Below are positions 33,074 to 41,794 of a DNA stretch of 44,345 nt, piece by piece. The DNA comes from Lelliottia wanjuensis (GTDB taxonomy: Bacteria > Pseudomonadota > Gammaproteobacteria > Enterobacterales > Enterobacteriaceae). A program made the position numbers and the translations under genes. The stretch spans positions 1 through 44,345 of the forward strand of contig NZ_JASSOT010000073.1 in assembly GCF_030238365.1 (NCBI RefSeq), in the 5' to 3' direction. Each line of letters begins with the position of its first letter. Positions within the stretch are counted from its first letter, which is position 1. Under the pieces are notes generated by a model, which saw only the letters and a list, made by a program, of their open reading frames with translations, made no database searches and was not told the DNA's origin.

Positions 33074-33664
33074 GTGGCACGTCCGAAGAGTGAAGATAAA
33101 AGACAGGCGTTACTGGAAGCAGCAACCGCTGCATTTGCGCAGTCAGGGATTGCGGCATCGACGGCGTTGATCGCCCGTAACGCGGGCGTCGCGGAAGGGA
33201 CCCTGTTTCGTTATTTTGCCACCAAAGACGACCTGCTGAACGCCCTCTATCTGCACCTGAAACAGGATCTTTGCCAGACCATGCTGGCGAACCTGGACCG
33301 CGCCATTAGCACCCCGAAAGAACATACCCGCAATATCTGGAACAGCTACGTGGACTGGGGCATTCGCAACCCCGTTGCCCACGGCGCGATCCGCCAGCTC
33401 GGCGTGAGCGAGAAGATCAACGCCGAAACCGAACAGGCGGTACATGAGATGTTCCCGGAACTGCACGAGCTGTGCCGCCGATCCGTGCGTCAGGTGTTTA
33501 TGTCCGATGAGTTTCGCACCTTCGGCGATGCGATTTTCTTATCGCTGGCCGAAACGACGATGGAATTCGCCACCCGCGATCCGTCCCGCGCCGCGGATTT
33601 TAAATCTCTCGGCTTTGAATCCATGTGGCGCGCGCTCGCCATTGAGGACGTGAATGGACAGTAA
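33074..33664 (+). CDS. ramR: TetR-family repressor RamR
   Basis: A 196-residue repressor of ramA. The start is a GTG at 33074 (AGGAGGGG 7 bp upstream), giving [20 protein letters not shown], as in Salmonella RamR. The TetR helix-turn-helix is [28 protein letters not shown] (in two halves, about 27-54). The C-terminal ligand domain keeps the family order. It is divergent from romA-ramA and faces its operator at 32938. A TTGACA at 32998-33003 may be its -35. Its stop overlaps the ybdF start by 11 bp. Loss-of-function changes in this gene commonly raise RamA; none is evident here, as the frame is intact. Confidence 0.97.
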   Translation: MARPKSEDKRQALLEAATAAFAQSGIAASTALIARNAGVAEGTLFRYFATKDDLLNALYLHLKQDLCQTMLANLDRAISTPKEHTRNIWNSYVDWGIRNPVAHGAIRQLGVSEKINAETEQAVHEMFPELHELCRRSVRQVFMSDEFRTFGDAIFLSLAETTMEFATRDPSRAADFKSLGFESMWRALAIEDVNGQ

Positions 33665-34022
33665 ATCATTGCAGGAGCACGCAAAAAGCGTCGCGCTGGA
33701 GTTGCCTTTCACCGAGCACTGCTGGCCGTTTGGCCCGGAGTACGACGTGTTTAAGGTCAACGGCAAGATGTTCATGATTATGGCGGTCGCCCACGGGCGG
33801 GCGCACGTCAGCCTGAAATCCGATCCGGAAAAATCGCTGCTCAACCAGCAGATCTATCGCGGCATCGAACCGGGCTATCACCTGAATAAGAAGCACTGGA
33901 TTTCCCTCTACGCCGCCGACGATATCACGCCAGAACTGGTGGCGGATCTGGTGCTCGACTCGTGGAATCTGGTGGTGGACAAGCTGCCGAAAAAAAATCA
34001 GAAGCGTATCCGCCCGGTCTGA
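33654..34022 (+). CDS. ybdF: MmcQ/YjbR-family protein YbdF
   Basis: A 122-residue protein of the MmcQ/YjbR (DUF419) family, small proteins with a DNA-binding-like CyaY fold and no agreed function. It aligns with E. coli YbdF across its length ([54 protein letters not shown]). It starts inside the end of ramR (overlap 11 bp) and is therefore likely cotranscribed with it. In E. coli ybdF lies next to nfsB and ybdJ; the ram genes occupy the ybdJ side here, as in Salmonella and relatives. Confidence 0.95.
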   Translation: MDSKSLQEHAKSVALELPFTEHCWPFGPEYDVFKVNGKMFMIMAVAHGRAHVSLKSDPEKSLLNQQIYRGIEPGYHLNKKHWISLYAADDITPELVADLVLDSWNLVVDKLPKKNQKRIRPV

Positions 34023-34024
34023 TT

Positions 34025-34075
34025 GTTCGTCTCAGACGAACGGTTTAAGCGCATTAATGGCACTTATCTTTTCCC
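34025..34075. promoter_or_regulatory. nfsB upstream region: 17-bp palindrome and candidate marbox
   Basis: GTTCGTCT-C-AGACGAAC (34025-34041) is a perfect palindrome 3 bp after the ybdF stop; it may end the ramR-ybdF message or be an operator. ATGGCACTTA (from 34057) matches the conserved GCAC half of the marbox bound by MarA, SoxS and RamA, but the second half fits poorly. E. coli nfsB is a known mar/sox/rob target. Confidence 0.45.
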
Positions 34076-34141
34076 ATTCTCCCTTGTAATCTGCTTCCCT
34101 TTCTCGCCTGTGAACGGCGATTTTATTCACCAGGAGTCGTT

Positions 34142-34795
34142 ATGGATATTATTGAAGTTGCCCTGAAGCGTCACTCGACCAAGGCATTCGATCCCGCTAA
34201 AAAACTGACCGCAGAGCAGGCCGAAAAAATCAAAACCCTGCTGCAGTTCAGCCCGTCCAGCACCAACTCACAGCCATGGCATTTCATCGTGGCCAGCACC
34301 GAAGAGGGCAAAGCGCGCGTGGCGAAATCCGCGTCAGGCACTTATGTCTTTAACGAACGCAAAATGCTGGATGCCTCCCACGTGGTGGTGTTCTGCGCGA
34401 AAACGGCGATGGACGATGCGTGGCTGGAGCGCGTGGTGGATCAGGAAGAAGCCGATGGCCGTTTTGCGACGCCAGAAGCGAAAGCCGCGAACCACAAGGG
34501 CCGCTGCTACTTTGCCGACATGCACCGCGTCGATCTGAAAGATGACGATCAGTGGATGGCGAAACAGGTTTACCTGAACGTCGGTAACTTCCTGCTCGGC
34601 GTGGGTGCGCTGGGTCTGGATGCGGTGCCGATCGAAGGCTTTGACGCCGCGATCCTCGACGAAGAGTTCGGCCTGAAAGCACAGGGCTTCACCAGCCTGG
34701 TGGTGGTGCCGGTGGGACACCACAGCGTGGAAGACTTCAACGCGTCCCTGCCAAAATCCCGTCTGCCGTTGAGCACGATTATTACTGAGTGCTAA
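34142..34795 (+). CDS. nfsB: Oxygen-insensitive NAD(P)H nitroreductase NfsB
   Basis: A 217-residue FMN enzyme that reduces nitroaromatics, nitrofurans and quinones by two electrons. The sequence closely follows the well-known E. cloacae nitroreductase, including [62 protein letters not shown], and the C-terminal [15 protein letters not shown] and [13 protein letters not shown] contacts RHS (10-12) and SSTNSQ are kept. The ribosome binding site CAGGAG lies 7 bp upstream. The close match is the best single clue to the host genus. The stop overlaps that of the convergent DUF2157 gene. Confidence 0.98.
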   Translation: MDIIEVALKRHSTKAFDPAKKLTAEQAEKIKTLLQFSPSSTNSQPWHFIVASTEEGKARVAKSASGTYVFNERKMLDASHVVVFCAKTAMDDAWLERVVDQEEADGRFATPEAKAANHKGRCYFADMHRVDLKDDDQWMAKQVYLNVGNFLLGVGALGLDAVPIEGFDAAILDEEFGLKAQGFTSLVVVPVGHHSVEDFNASLPKSRLPLSTIITEC

Positions 34796-35835
34796 TCGAC
34801 GCTGGCACGCTGGGTTCCAGCGTGCCAAATCCTCTCCGCATACCGCCCTATCACTGCCAGTGACGCCGCCAGGATCAGGAAGAAGATCACCTTATTCATG
34901 CCGTCCCAGAAGTATTCGAAATAGCGGGTATAGAGGTTGATGGCGAGGAACGTCAGGCCAAAACCGCGCAGCATGCCGTCGTCGGTTTTGAGGCTGATGT
35001 AGATGCAGACAATGGCGGCGACCGCGAAAAGCAACGCCCACGGCAGCAGCGCGGCGCGGGTGACGCCGTACCAGTTGTCGATATCGTAATTGCCAAAAAT
35101 CGACATGATCCACAGGGCGACAAACAGGTAGGTCAGCCCCATCGCTTTACTGGTGGTGTACAGGTTGCGTTTGATGAGCATGGTGCGAAGCCACCAGCAC
35201 AGCGCCAGCAGCGCCCCGCCGAAGAAGATAAAGCGCACCGGGTAGTTCATTCCCAGCCAGTAAGCACCCCAGCCAGACATATACCCGGTTTCAGCGCCAA
35301 ACCAGTTGCCGAGCGACAGCAGGAAAAAGAGCCATACCAGCCCCGAACGCCCAAAGAACCCCACCAGCCCGTAAACGGCGCAGCCCGCAAGGAACAGCGG
35401 CGCGATGTGTCCGCTGCCGTTATCCAGCCGCTCGCCCAGTTGCCACAGGGCGATGGCGGTGAAGAGCACGCCCAGAAACAGGATCGCTTCGGTGCTGTAA
35501 TGCCACTGGGTTTCCCGCCGCTGACGGCTGAATCCCCAGAGATAAAAGACCACAGCCAGCACGGCAGGCAGGCCGATACGGGCAACGGATGAGAAAGAGA
35601 AAAAGGCGATGATGCGTTCCATCAGCTCGCTGTCAGCAAACAGGCTGCCGAAGGCGATAATCACGCAGGCCAGCGCGGTCCAGAAGGCGTAACGGCTGAG
35701 CCGCTGCCAGTCCATCGCCACGCGTTTTAAGCTGCCCGCCAGCCGCTGATGCTCGTCGGCACTGAGCGCGCCTTCCTGCTCCCATTCGGCGAGCGCGCGT
35801 TTGAGCAGACGCTCCTGTTTGCGAGTCACGTTCAT
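34792..35835 (-). CDS. DUF2157 multi-pass membrane protein
   Basis: A 347-residue integral membrane protein. The N-terminal 45 residues ([20 protein letters not shown]) form the soluble helical part of DUF2157 proteins. About ten to eleven hydrophobic helices follow, including [47 protein letters not shown] and the final [15 protein letters not shown]. Function is unknown. It stands alone between nfsB (convergent) and an XRE-type regulator (same strand, 24 bp upstream), so it could be cotranscribed with that regulator. Confidence 0.85.
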   Translation of the reverse strand: MNVTRKQERLLKRALAEWEQEGALSADEHQRLAGSLKRVAMDWQRLSRYAFWTALACVIIAFGSLFADSELMERIIAFFSFSSVARIGLPAVLAVVFYLWGFSRQRRETQWHYSTEAILFLGVLFTAIALWQLGERLDNGSGHIAPLFLAGCAVYGLVGFFGRSGLVWLFFLLSLGNWFGAETGYMSGWGAYWLGMNYPVRFIFFGGALLALCWWLRTMLIKRNLYTTSKAMGLTYLFVALWIMSIFGNYDIDNWYGVTRAALLPWALLFAVAAIVCIYISLKTDDGMLRGFGLTFLAINLYTRYFEYFWDGMNKVIFFLILAASLAVIGRYAERIWHAGTQRASVD

Positions 35836-35859
35836 GTTCTGTCCCTGAATGAGTGAAAT

Positions 35860-36738
35860 TTAACTGAGTATAACAGCCTGTTGCGCCAGCCAGCTGAGCG
35901 CATGTTCGCCGGCGTCGTCCACCGGGAGATAGACCAGCAGCCGCGAGCCATTGCGTGGGGCGGAGTACCAGTACATCTGCTGGAGCTGGAAATCCCCAAG
36001 ATCGGGATGACTAAACAGTTTCAGCTGATTTTCCACGCCGCGCACGTCATAGCGCTGATGCCACAGGGCCTCGAACTCTTCGGAGACGGCAAAGAAGCGC
36101 GCCAGCTGCGCTTCCCACTGTGGGTCGCCGCGATGCTCAGCCATTGCTGCGCGGAAATAGGAGACAAAAATCGGCAGCACGTCGTCGCGTTTGCCGAGCC
36201 GACTGCGCCACGCCGGATGGGTCAGGAAGAGGTAGATGCAGTTACGATCTTCGGGCGGGATCGCATTAAAATCCACGCCCATCAGATGGCCGAAACTGTC
36301 GTTCCACGCCACGATATCGAAGTTAGGTTTCTGGATGCTGGCCGGTTTCGGCATCAGCGTATCCAGCAGACGCCGCGTCCCCTCGCTGATCCCCTCGCAC
36401 GCCACCTGCTGCGGCGCTTCGCCCGGCGGCAGCCCCGCCAGCACAAACAGGTGCCGGGTTTCCGTCGCGGTGCACTGCAGGGCTTTCGCCACGGCGACCA
36501 TCACCGCGCTGGAAGGGTTCACGTCCCTGCCCTGCTCAAGCCAGGTGTACCAGGTCACGCCGACATCCGCCAGCATCGCCACCTCTTCGCGGCGCAATCC
36601 CGGCGTGCGACGGCGACCGCTGCGCGGCAGGCCCAGGCGCTGCGGGTCGAGGCTTTCGCGGCGCGCGCGTAAAAAGGCTCCGAGCTGCTTGCGGTTATCG
36701 TCCTGTAAGGAGGAAGTGGGTTCAGTCATCAGCGTCAT
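35860..36738 (-). CDS. XRE-type regulator with MmyB-like ligand domain
   Basis: A 292-residue regulator. The N-terminal helix-turn-helix (about 15-75) has LGAFLRARRESLDPQRLGLP, RTPGLRREEVAMLADVGVTW and YTWLEQGRDVNPS, the standard form of the HTH_31/MmyB group. The C-terminal domain (about 110-290; NFDIVAWNDSFGHLMG, NCIYLFLTHPAWR, FQLQQMYWYSAP) matches the MmyB-like ligand-binding region, thought to bind fatty acids or other small hydrophobic molecules. ATG codons at 36738 and 36729 are both possible; the first has GGGGG 4 bp upstream. It is divergent from the MFS gene at 36846 and probably controls it through the operator at 36763. Confidence 0.9.
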   Translation of the reverse strand: MTLMTEPTSSLQDDNRKQLGAFLRARRESLDPQRLGLPRSGRRRTPGLRREEVAMLADVGVTWYTWLEQGRDVNPSSAVMVAVAKALQCTATETRHLFVLAGLPPGEAPQQVACEGISEGTRRLLDTLMPKPASIQKPNFDIVAWNDSFGHLMGVDFNAIPPEDRNCIYLFLTHPAWRSRLGKRDDVLPIFVSYFRAAMAEHRGDPQWEAQLARFFAVSEEFEALWHQRYDVRGVENQLKLFSHPDLGDFQLQQMYWYSAPRNGSRLLVYLPVDDAGEHALSWLAQQAVILS

Positions 36739-36762
36739 ACGGCCCCCTGCGTGGTAGTGCCA

Positions 36763-36788
36763 GTACCAGTATAAGCAAGAACTGGTAC
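36763..36788. promoter_or_regulatory. Candidate operator between the XRE regulator and MFS exporter
   Basis: GTACCAGT-N10-ACTGGTAC is a perfect 8-bp inverted repeat in the 107-bp divergent gap. The left arm overlaps AGTATA, which on the minus strand reads TATACT, a possible -10 of the regulator's own promoter. An additional CCAGTACCAG direct repeat extends the site leftward. Confidence 0.65.
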
Positions 36789-36845
36789 CCGTTTTTGATA
36801 TCAGTGATGCTACGTCCATCTGCTGAATGACGCAATGGAGTCACC

Positions 36846-38273
36846 ATGAATACGTCTGTTGTTTCACCGGGTCGCGCAGGCCTGATATTGCTGCTCACGG
36901 GCCAGATGCTGCCGCTGATTGATACCTCAATCACCAACGTGGCGCTGGATTCGATCACCCATTCGCTGCACGCCACCGCCACCGAGCTGGAGCTGATTGT
37001 CGCCCTGTACGGCGTGGCCTTTGCCGTCTGTCTCGCCCTGGGGAGTAAGCTCGGCGATAACCTCGGTCGCCGTCGCCTGTTTATGTGGGGCGTGGCCGCC
37101 TTTGGTATCGCGTCGCTGCTGTGCGGCATGGCGGGAAGCGTGGAGCAGCTGCTCGGCGCTCGCGTGTTGCAGGGTGCGGGCGCGGCGCTGATCGTCCCGC
37201 AGATCCTCGCCACGCTGCACGTCACCCTGAAAGGGACGGCGCACGCCAAAGCCATCAGCCTGTTTGGCGGGATCGGCGGGATTGCCTTTATCGTCGGCCA
37301 GATGGGCGGCGGCTGGCTGGTATCGGCGGACATCGCCGGGCTGGGCTGGCGAAACGCGTTCTTTATTAACGTCCCGATTTGCCTGCTGGTGCTGGCCCTG
37401 AGCCGCCGCTACGTGCCGGAAACCCGCCGTGAAACCCCGTCGCGCATTGACTGGCAAGGCACCACGCTGCTGGCGGTGATCCTCTGCTGCCTGCTGTTCC
37501 CGATGGCGCTCGGGCCGGAGCTGCACTGGCCGTTGATGTTGCAAGTGGCACTGGTGGCGGTGATCCCGCTGATGCTGGGGATGCGCGCCAGCGCAATGCG
37601 GAAGCAGCAGCGAGGGGAGCATCCTCTGCTGCCGCCGCGTTTGCTGAAACTCACCAGCATTCGCTTCGGGATGGTGATCGCCCTGCTGTTCTTCAGCGCC
37701 TGGTCGGGCTTTATGTTCTGCATGGCGCTGACCATGCAGGCCGGGCTGGGGATGGCGCCGTGGCAGTCGGGGAATAGTTTTATCGCTCTCGGCGTGGCTT
37801 ATTTTGTCTCCGCCTGGTATGCGCCGAAACTCATCGCTCGCTACAGCATGGGGCGCATTCTGATGACCGGCCTGACGGTGCAGATCGCCGGTCTGCTGCT
37901 GTTGATCGCCACCTTCTGGCGCTTCGGCCAGGCGAATACGGCGCTGACGCTCGCCCCGGCGACCATTCTTATTGGTTACGGCCAGGCACTGATCGTCAAC
38001 AGTTTTTACCGGATCGGGATGCGCGATATCAGCAGCTGCGATGCGGGTGCCGGCAGCGCCATTCTGAGCACGCTGCAACAGGCCACGCTCGGACTTGGCC
38101 CGGCGATACTGGGCACGCTGTTCCTGACCTTTGCGCGGCACAACGGCGGACATTATCCGCAGGCGATGATCGGTTTTCTGAGCATTGAAGTGGTGATGAT
38201 GCTGATGCTCGGCGGGATTGCCCTGTGGCTGCGCCACCGTCTGGAGGCAGGTCCGCTGCCTGCCGCGTCCTGA
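36846..38273 (+). CDS. MFS transporter, DHA2 (14-helix) drug exporter type
   Basis: A 475-residue major-facilitator protein with about 14 predicted membrane helices. DHA2-type signs include the first helix with PLIDTSITNVALDSITHSL (about 23-41), motif A-like GSKLGDNLGRRRLFMWG (about 66-82), and the motif C-like GGIGGIAFIVGQMGGGWL (about 141-158). Members export drugs, biocides or metabolites using protons. GGAG lies 5 bp before the ATG. It is divergent from the XRE/MmyB regulator, a common pairing for regulated exporters. Substrate is unknown. Confidence 0.92.
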   Translation: MNTSVVSPGRAGLILLLTGQMLPLIDTSITNVALDSITHSLHATATELELIVALYGVAFAVCLALGSKLGDNLGRRRLFMWGVAAFGIASLLCGMAGSVEQLLGARVLQGAGAALIVPQILATLHVTLKGTAHAKAISLFGGIGGIAFIVGQMGGGWLVSADIAGLGWRNAFFINVPICLLVLALSRRYVPETRRETPSRIDWQGTTLLAVILCCLLFPMALGPELHWPLMLQVALVAVIPLMLGMRASAMRKQQRGEHPLLPPRLLKLTSIRFGMVIALLFFSAWSGFMFCMALTMQAGLGMAPWQSGNSFIALGVAYFVSAWYAPKLIARYSMGRILMTGLTVQIAGLLLLIATFWRFGQANTALTLAPATILIGYGQALIVNSFYRIGMRDISSCDAGAGSAILSTLQQATLGLGPAILGTLFLTFARHNGGHYPQAMIGFLSIEVVMMLMLGGIALWLRHRLEAGPLPAAS

Positions 38274-38350
38274 AAACGCCTGCATAGCGTCGCGGGTTGC
38301 ATAATAAACACGCAGCCTGCATGATAAAAGGAGGATATTCAGGAGACGTT

Positions 38351-39595
38351 ATGCAGGAATTAATTGCTCAGGTTGAAGAGCTTGGAATCGAAATTAATCA
38401 CACCACCTCGCTGGTGTTAATCTTTGGCATCATTTTACTCACCGCCGTTATTGTCCATCTGATATTGCACAAAGTGGTGCTGCGTCTGTTTGAAAAACGG
38501 GCGCAGGCCAGTTCCCATTTGTGGCTGCAAATCATTACCCAGAATAAATTATTTCACCGTCTGGCCTTTACCCTGCAGGGGATTATCGTCAACGTTCAGG
38601 CGGCGCTGTGGCTACAAAAAGGCAGCGAAGCGGCTGAAATATTAACCACCTGTGCCCGACTGTGGGTGATGGTGTATGCCCTTCTCTCCTTCTTCTCGTT
38701 ATTAGATGTGATCTTTAATCTGTCGCAAAAGCTGGCAACCGCCTCTCAGCTTCCGCTTAAGGGAATATTCCAGGGCGTGAAGTTAGTGAGTGCGATTCTG
38801 GTTGGGATCCTGATGATCTCGTTGCTGATTGGGCAGTCACCGGCGATTCTGATCAGCGGCCTGGGCGCGATGGCCGCCGTGTTAATGTTGGTGTTTAAAG
38901 ACCCCATTCTTGGACTGGTCGCCGGGATCCAGCTCTCGGCGAACGATATGCTCAAGCTCGGCGACTGGCTGGAGATGCCGAAATACGGCGCGGATGGCGC
39001 GGTGACGGACATCGGCTTAACCACCGTCAAAGTGCGTAACTGGGACAATACCATCAGCACCATTCCCACCTGGGCGCTGGTGTCGGATTCGTTTAAAAAC
39101 TGGAGCGGGATGTCGGCGTCCGGCGGGCGGCGAATTAAGCGCAGCCTGAGCATTGACACCACCAGCATTCATTTCCTCGATGAGAACGAGCAGCAGCGCT
39201 TAATTCAGGCCAAACTGCTCAAGCCTTATATGGCGGCGCGTCACGAAGAGATTCATCTCTGGAATCAGGAAAATGGTGAAGGGGAATCGGTATTAAATCT
39301 GCGCAAAATGACCAATATTGGAACGTTTCGCGCGTACCTGAACGAATATCTGCGTAATCATCCGCGCATTCGTAAAGATATGACCCTGATGGTGCGTCAG
39401 CTGGCACCGGACGCGAACGGTCTGCCCATTGAGATATATGCGTTTACCAACACCGTTGTCTGGGCAGAATATGAAACCATTCAGGCGGATATTTTCGACC
39501 ATATTTATGCGGTGGTCGAGGAATTTGGTCTGCGTATTCACCAGTCGCCCACCGGGAACGATATTCGCTCCCTGGCGGACGCGTTCGCGAAATAA
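38351..39595 (+). CDS. ybdG: Mechanosensitive channel YbdG (MscS-like)
   Basis: A 414-residue inner-membrane MscS-family channel that opens under membrane tension; in E. coli it supports osmotic adaptation. Near-identical blocks to E. coli YbdG include [40 protein letters not shown] (the pore-lining helix), [20 protein letters not shown] and [15 protein letters not shown]. About five membrane helices occupy residues 15-195; the rest is cytosolic. The frame is open from 38297, but the start at 38351 (AGGAGACG upstream) matches the homologue. In E. coli pheP follows; here a LacI-regulated cluster follows, with only 3 bp to the convergent stop. Confidence 0.97.
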   Translation: MQELIAQVEELGIEINHTTSLVLIFGIILLTAVIVHLILHKVVLRLFEKRAQASSHLWLQIITQNKLFHRLAFTLQGIIVNVQAALWLQKGSEAAEILTTCARLWVMVYALLSFFSLLDVIFNLSQKLATASQLPLKGIFQGVKLVSAILVGILMISLLIGQSPAILISGLGAMAAVLMLVFKDPILGLVAGIQLSANDMLKLGDWLEMPKYGADGAVTDIGLTTVKVRNWDNTISTIPTWALVSDSFKNWSGMSASGGRRIKRSLSIDTTSIHFLDENEQQRLIQAKLLKPYMAARHEEIHLWNQENGEGESVLNLRKMTNIGTFRAYLNEYLRNHPRIRKDMTLMVRQLAPDANGLPIEIYAFTNTVVWAEYETIQADIFDHIYAVVEEFGLRIHQSPTGNDIRSLADAFAK

Positions 39596-39598
39596 TCC

Positions 39599-40576
39599 TC
39601 AGGTACTGGCGCGCGCCACGTAGCGCCAGTCCATCATCACCCTCTCCGTCGGCGCATCCGGGTTATCGATCTTATTCAGCAGCAGATTGACCGCTTTGCG
39701 CCCGATATCCCGCGACGGCTGCTCGATGGTGCTGAGCGGTGGGGAGACCATTTCCGAGAGTTCTGTACCGTCGAAACCCACCACCGCGATATCCTGCGGC
39801 ACCCGCAGCCCGGCCTGCTCGATGGCGCGCAGTGCGCCCGCCGCCAGGGTGTCCGACACCGCAAACACCGCGTCCGGCGGGTTATCCGCCAGCAGTTTTT
39901 TCATCGCCGCCATGCCCGCGCCGGAGCTGAGATCGCTCGCGTACTCCACCACCTGATACTCCAGATCGCGCAGATGTAGCACGCTTTTATACCCGCGCTC
40001 GCGCAGGCGAGCATATTTGTAGCTGAGATCGTGGTTGATGAGCGCGATGCGCTGACGACCGCCGTCTGCCAGCTGGCTGACCACGTGCTGCGAGGCGTCC
40101 ACATCGTTAATGCCCACGCAGGAGACCGTCCCGGAATCGGCGTATTCCGCGCACTGCACCCAGGGCGCGCTGCCGATCAGAGCCGAGAGTTCCGGCAGTT
40201 TCGAGAAGGCGTCCATGGTGATGATCCCGTCGACGATTTTGCCCGACAGCAGGCTCAGGCCGGAGCGAGAACGTTCCAGATCCGAGCCGGAGTTACAGAG
40301 AAGGATGCGATAGCCGTTTTTCTCGGCCTCCTCTTCGATGCCCTTCACCACTTCGCCGCAGAACGGGTTAGCAATGTTAGAGACCATCACGAGGATCATG
40401 TAGCTGCGCGCGGTGCGGAGCTGGCGCGCCAGCAGATTGGGCTGGTAATTACTCTCTTTAATCGCCTGCAAGACGCGCTCGCGGTTCTTCGCTTTTACCG
40501 AGTCGCTGTTATTAAGCACGCGCGACACGGTCGCCACCGAAACCCCGGCGAGCTGAGCGATTTTCTGAATTGACAT
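39599..40576 (-). CDS. LacI-family transcriptional regulator
   Basis: A 325-residue repressor. The N-terminal helix-turn-helix and hinge are IQKIAQLAGVSVATVSRVLN and YQPNLLARQLRT (about 3-55). The periplasmic-binding-protein-like effector domain follows (VMVSNIANPFCGEVVKGIEE, VFAVSDTLAAGALRAIEQAG, VVGFDGTELSEM). It probably controls the three downstream-labelled but separately promoted genes (dehydrogenase, isomerase, MFS carrier) by binding the palindromes at 44088 and 44119. Its own upstream region lacks that palindrome but has GTTAGC-N11-GCTAAC. The effector is likely a sugar or sugar derivative. It is convergent with ybdG. Confidence 0.95.
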   Translation of the reverse strand: MSIQKIAQLAGVSVATVSRVLNNSDSVKAKNRERVLQAIKESNYQPNLLARQLRTARSYMILVMVSNIANPFCGEVVKGIEEEAEKNGYRILLCNSGSDLERSRSGLSLLSGKIVDGIITMDAFSKLPELSALIGSAPWVQCAEYADSGTVSCVGINDVDASQHVVSQLADGGRQRIALINHDLSYKYARLRERGYKSVLHLRDLEYQVVEYASDLSSGAGMAAMKKLLADNPPDAVFAVSDTLAAGALRAIEQAGLRVPQDIAVVGFDGTELSEMVSPPLSTIEQPSRDIGRKAVNLLLNKIDNPDAPTERVMMDWRYVARAST

Positions 40577-40628
40577 AACGACGACACATCCTGCAGTTAG
40601 CGTTTTTATCAGGCTAACATAAATTTGC

Positions 40629-40646
40629 TGCCCGGCGAACCGGGCA
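40629..40646 (-). terminator. Terminator after the sugar-dehydrogenase operon
   Basis: In the minus-strand transcript TGCCCGG-TTCG-CCGGGCA is a 7-bp stem with an exceptionally stable UUCG tetraloop, 5 bp past the dehydrogenase stop. It is followed by GCAAATTT, a short T-tract, and it separates the operon from the lacI-type gene. Confidence 0.75.
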
Positions 40647-40651
40647 ACAGG

Positions 40652-41794
40652 TCAAGCCTCAACGCGTACCCAGCGCTGCTGTTGATGGCTTTTGACAATC
40701 GCATCAATGATATACATCACGTTCGCCCCGTCGTGGAAGGTGGCAAATAAGGGCTTCTCGGGCATGGCGTTTGCCTGCACGGCGCGATAAAACTGCGCCA
40801 TCATGTTCTTAAAAGCGTCGGGCCAGCCTTCGATATGCCCGCCGGGGAAGTGGGCGCTGTCGGCGGCATCTTTGTTCATCAGGCCCGGATCGTCCGTCAG
40901 AATCTGATTCGCCTGCGCGCGATGGCCGATCCACAGCTGCTGCGGGACTTCCTGATCCCAGGCCAGCGAACGTTCGCTGCCGTTGATCTCAAAGCTGAGG
41001 CGGTTTTTGCGCCCGGCGCTGACCTGCGAGACGCTAAAGCTGCCTTTGCTGCCGTCGTCAAAACGGAACAGGACCGAGCCGAAATCCTCGGTGGTGACGG
41101 GTTTGTCCTCGTAAACTGCGGCGGACTCCTGGGTGAAGGTCTGGTTGCCCGCCACGTTAGCTTTGCGCGTCGGCCAGACGACCGAAAGATCGGCCATCAC
41201 CTCGACGATCCGCCGCCCGGTGACAAACTGCACCGTGTCGCACCAGTGCGAACCGATATCTGCCACCGCCCGCGACGCCCCGCCCAGCGCGGCATCGACG
41301 CGCCAGTTGTAGTCGGTCTCGTGCAACATCCAGTCCTGCAAATAGCTGCCGTGCGCGGCGAACAGTCGCCCGACGCTTCCGGCGCGCAGCATGCTCGCCG
41401 CCTGGCGCACCATCGCGAACTGGCGATAGACAAAGCTCACGCCGTGGATGACGCCCGCCCGTTCGGCCAGGGCCACCAGCTCTCTTGCCTCTTCCGGCGT
41501 CATGCACAGCGGTTTTTCCGAGAACAGATGTTTGCCCGCCGCCAGGATTTGCCGGTTGATCTGGGCATGGAGATGATTCGGCGTGCAGTTGTGAACCACC
41601 TGCAAACCGGGATGGGCGAGCAGTTCTTCGACGTTGCCGTAGGCGTGAGGCACATTCAGCGCCCGCGCCTTTTCCTGCGCCTGGTCGAGCGTGCCGTCGC
41701 ACAGGGCGACGACCTGTACGAAACCGAGGCGACGCAGCGCCTCGATGTGTGCCGGGCCGATAAATCCGCTCCCGACGATCCCGACGTTAATCAT
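40652..41794 (-). CDS. Gfo/Idh/MocA-family sugar dehydrogenase
   Basis: A 380-residue NAD(P)-dependent oxidoreductase. The Rossmann motif is VGIVGSGFIGPAHIEAL (about 4-20). The catalytic EKP appears in LFSEKPLCMTPEEA (about 93-106), and VADIGSHWCDTVQFV contains the conserved DxxxH active-site region. The start at 41794 overlaps the stop of the isomerase gene by 8 bp, so the two are coupled. The N-terminal extension to 41821 would lie inside the isomerase gene. It probably oxidises a sugar, inositol or glycoside, most often at C3 in this family when paired with an AP-endonuclease-fold isomerase. Confidence 0.93.
   Translation of the reverse strand: MINVGIVGSGFIGPAHIEALRRLGFVQVVALCDGTLDQAQEKARALNVPHAYGNVEELLAHPGLQVVHNCTPNHLHAQINRQILAAGKHLFSEKPLCMTPEEARELVALAERAGVIHGVSFVYRQFAMVRQAASMLRAGSVGRLFAAHGSYLQDWMLHETDYNWRVDAALGGASRAVADIGSHWCDTVQFVTGRRIVEVMADLSVVWPTRKANVAGNQTFTQESAAVYEDKPVTTEDFGSVLFRFDDGSKGSFSVSQVSAGRKNRLSFEINGSERSLAWDQEVPQQLWIGHRAQANQILTDDPGLMNKDAADSAHFPGGHIEGWPDAFKNMMAQFYRAVQANAMPEKPLFATFHDGANVMYIIDAIVKSHQQQRWVRVEA

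Noticed and set aside
36927..38285. 452-codon frame antisense to the DHA2-type exporter
   Set aside because: Mirror of an evident membrane-protein gene; the product would be hydrophilic and repetitive in Gln, His and Arg.
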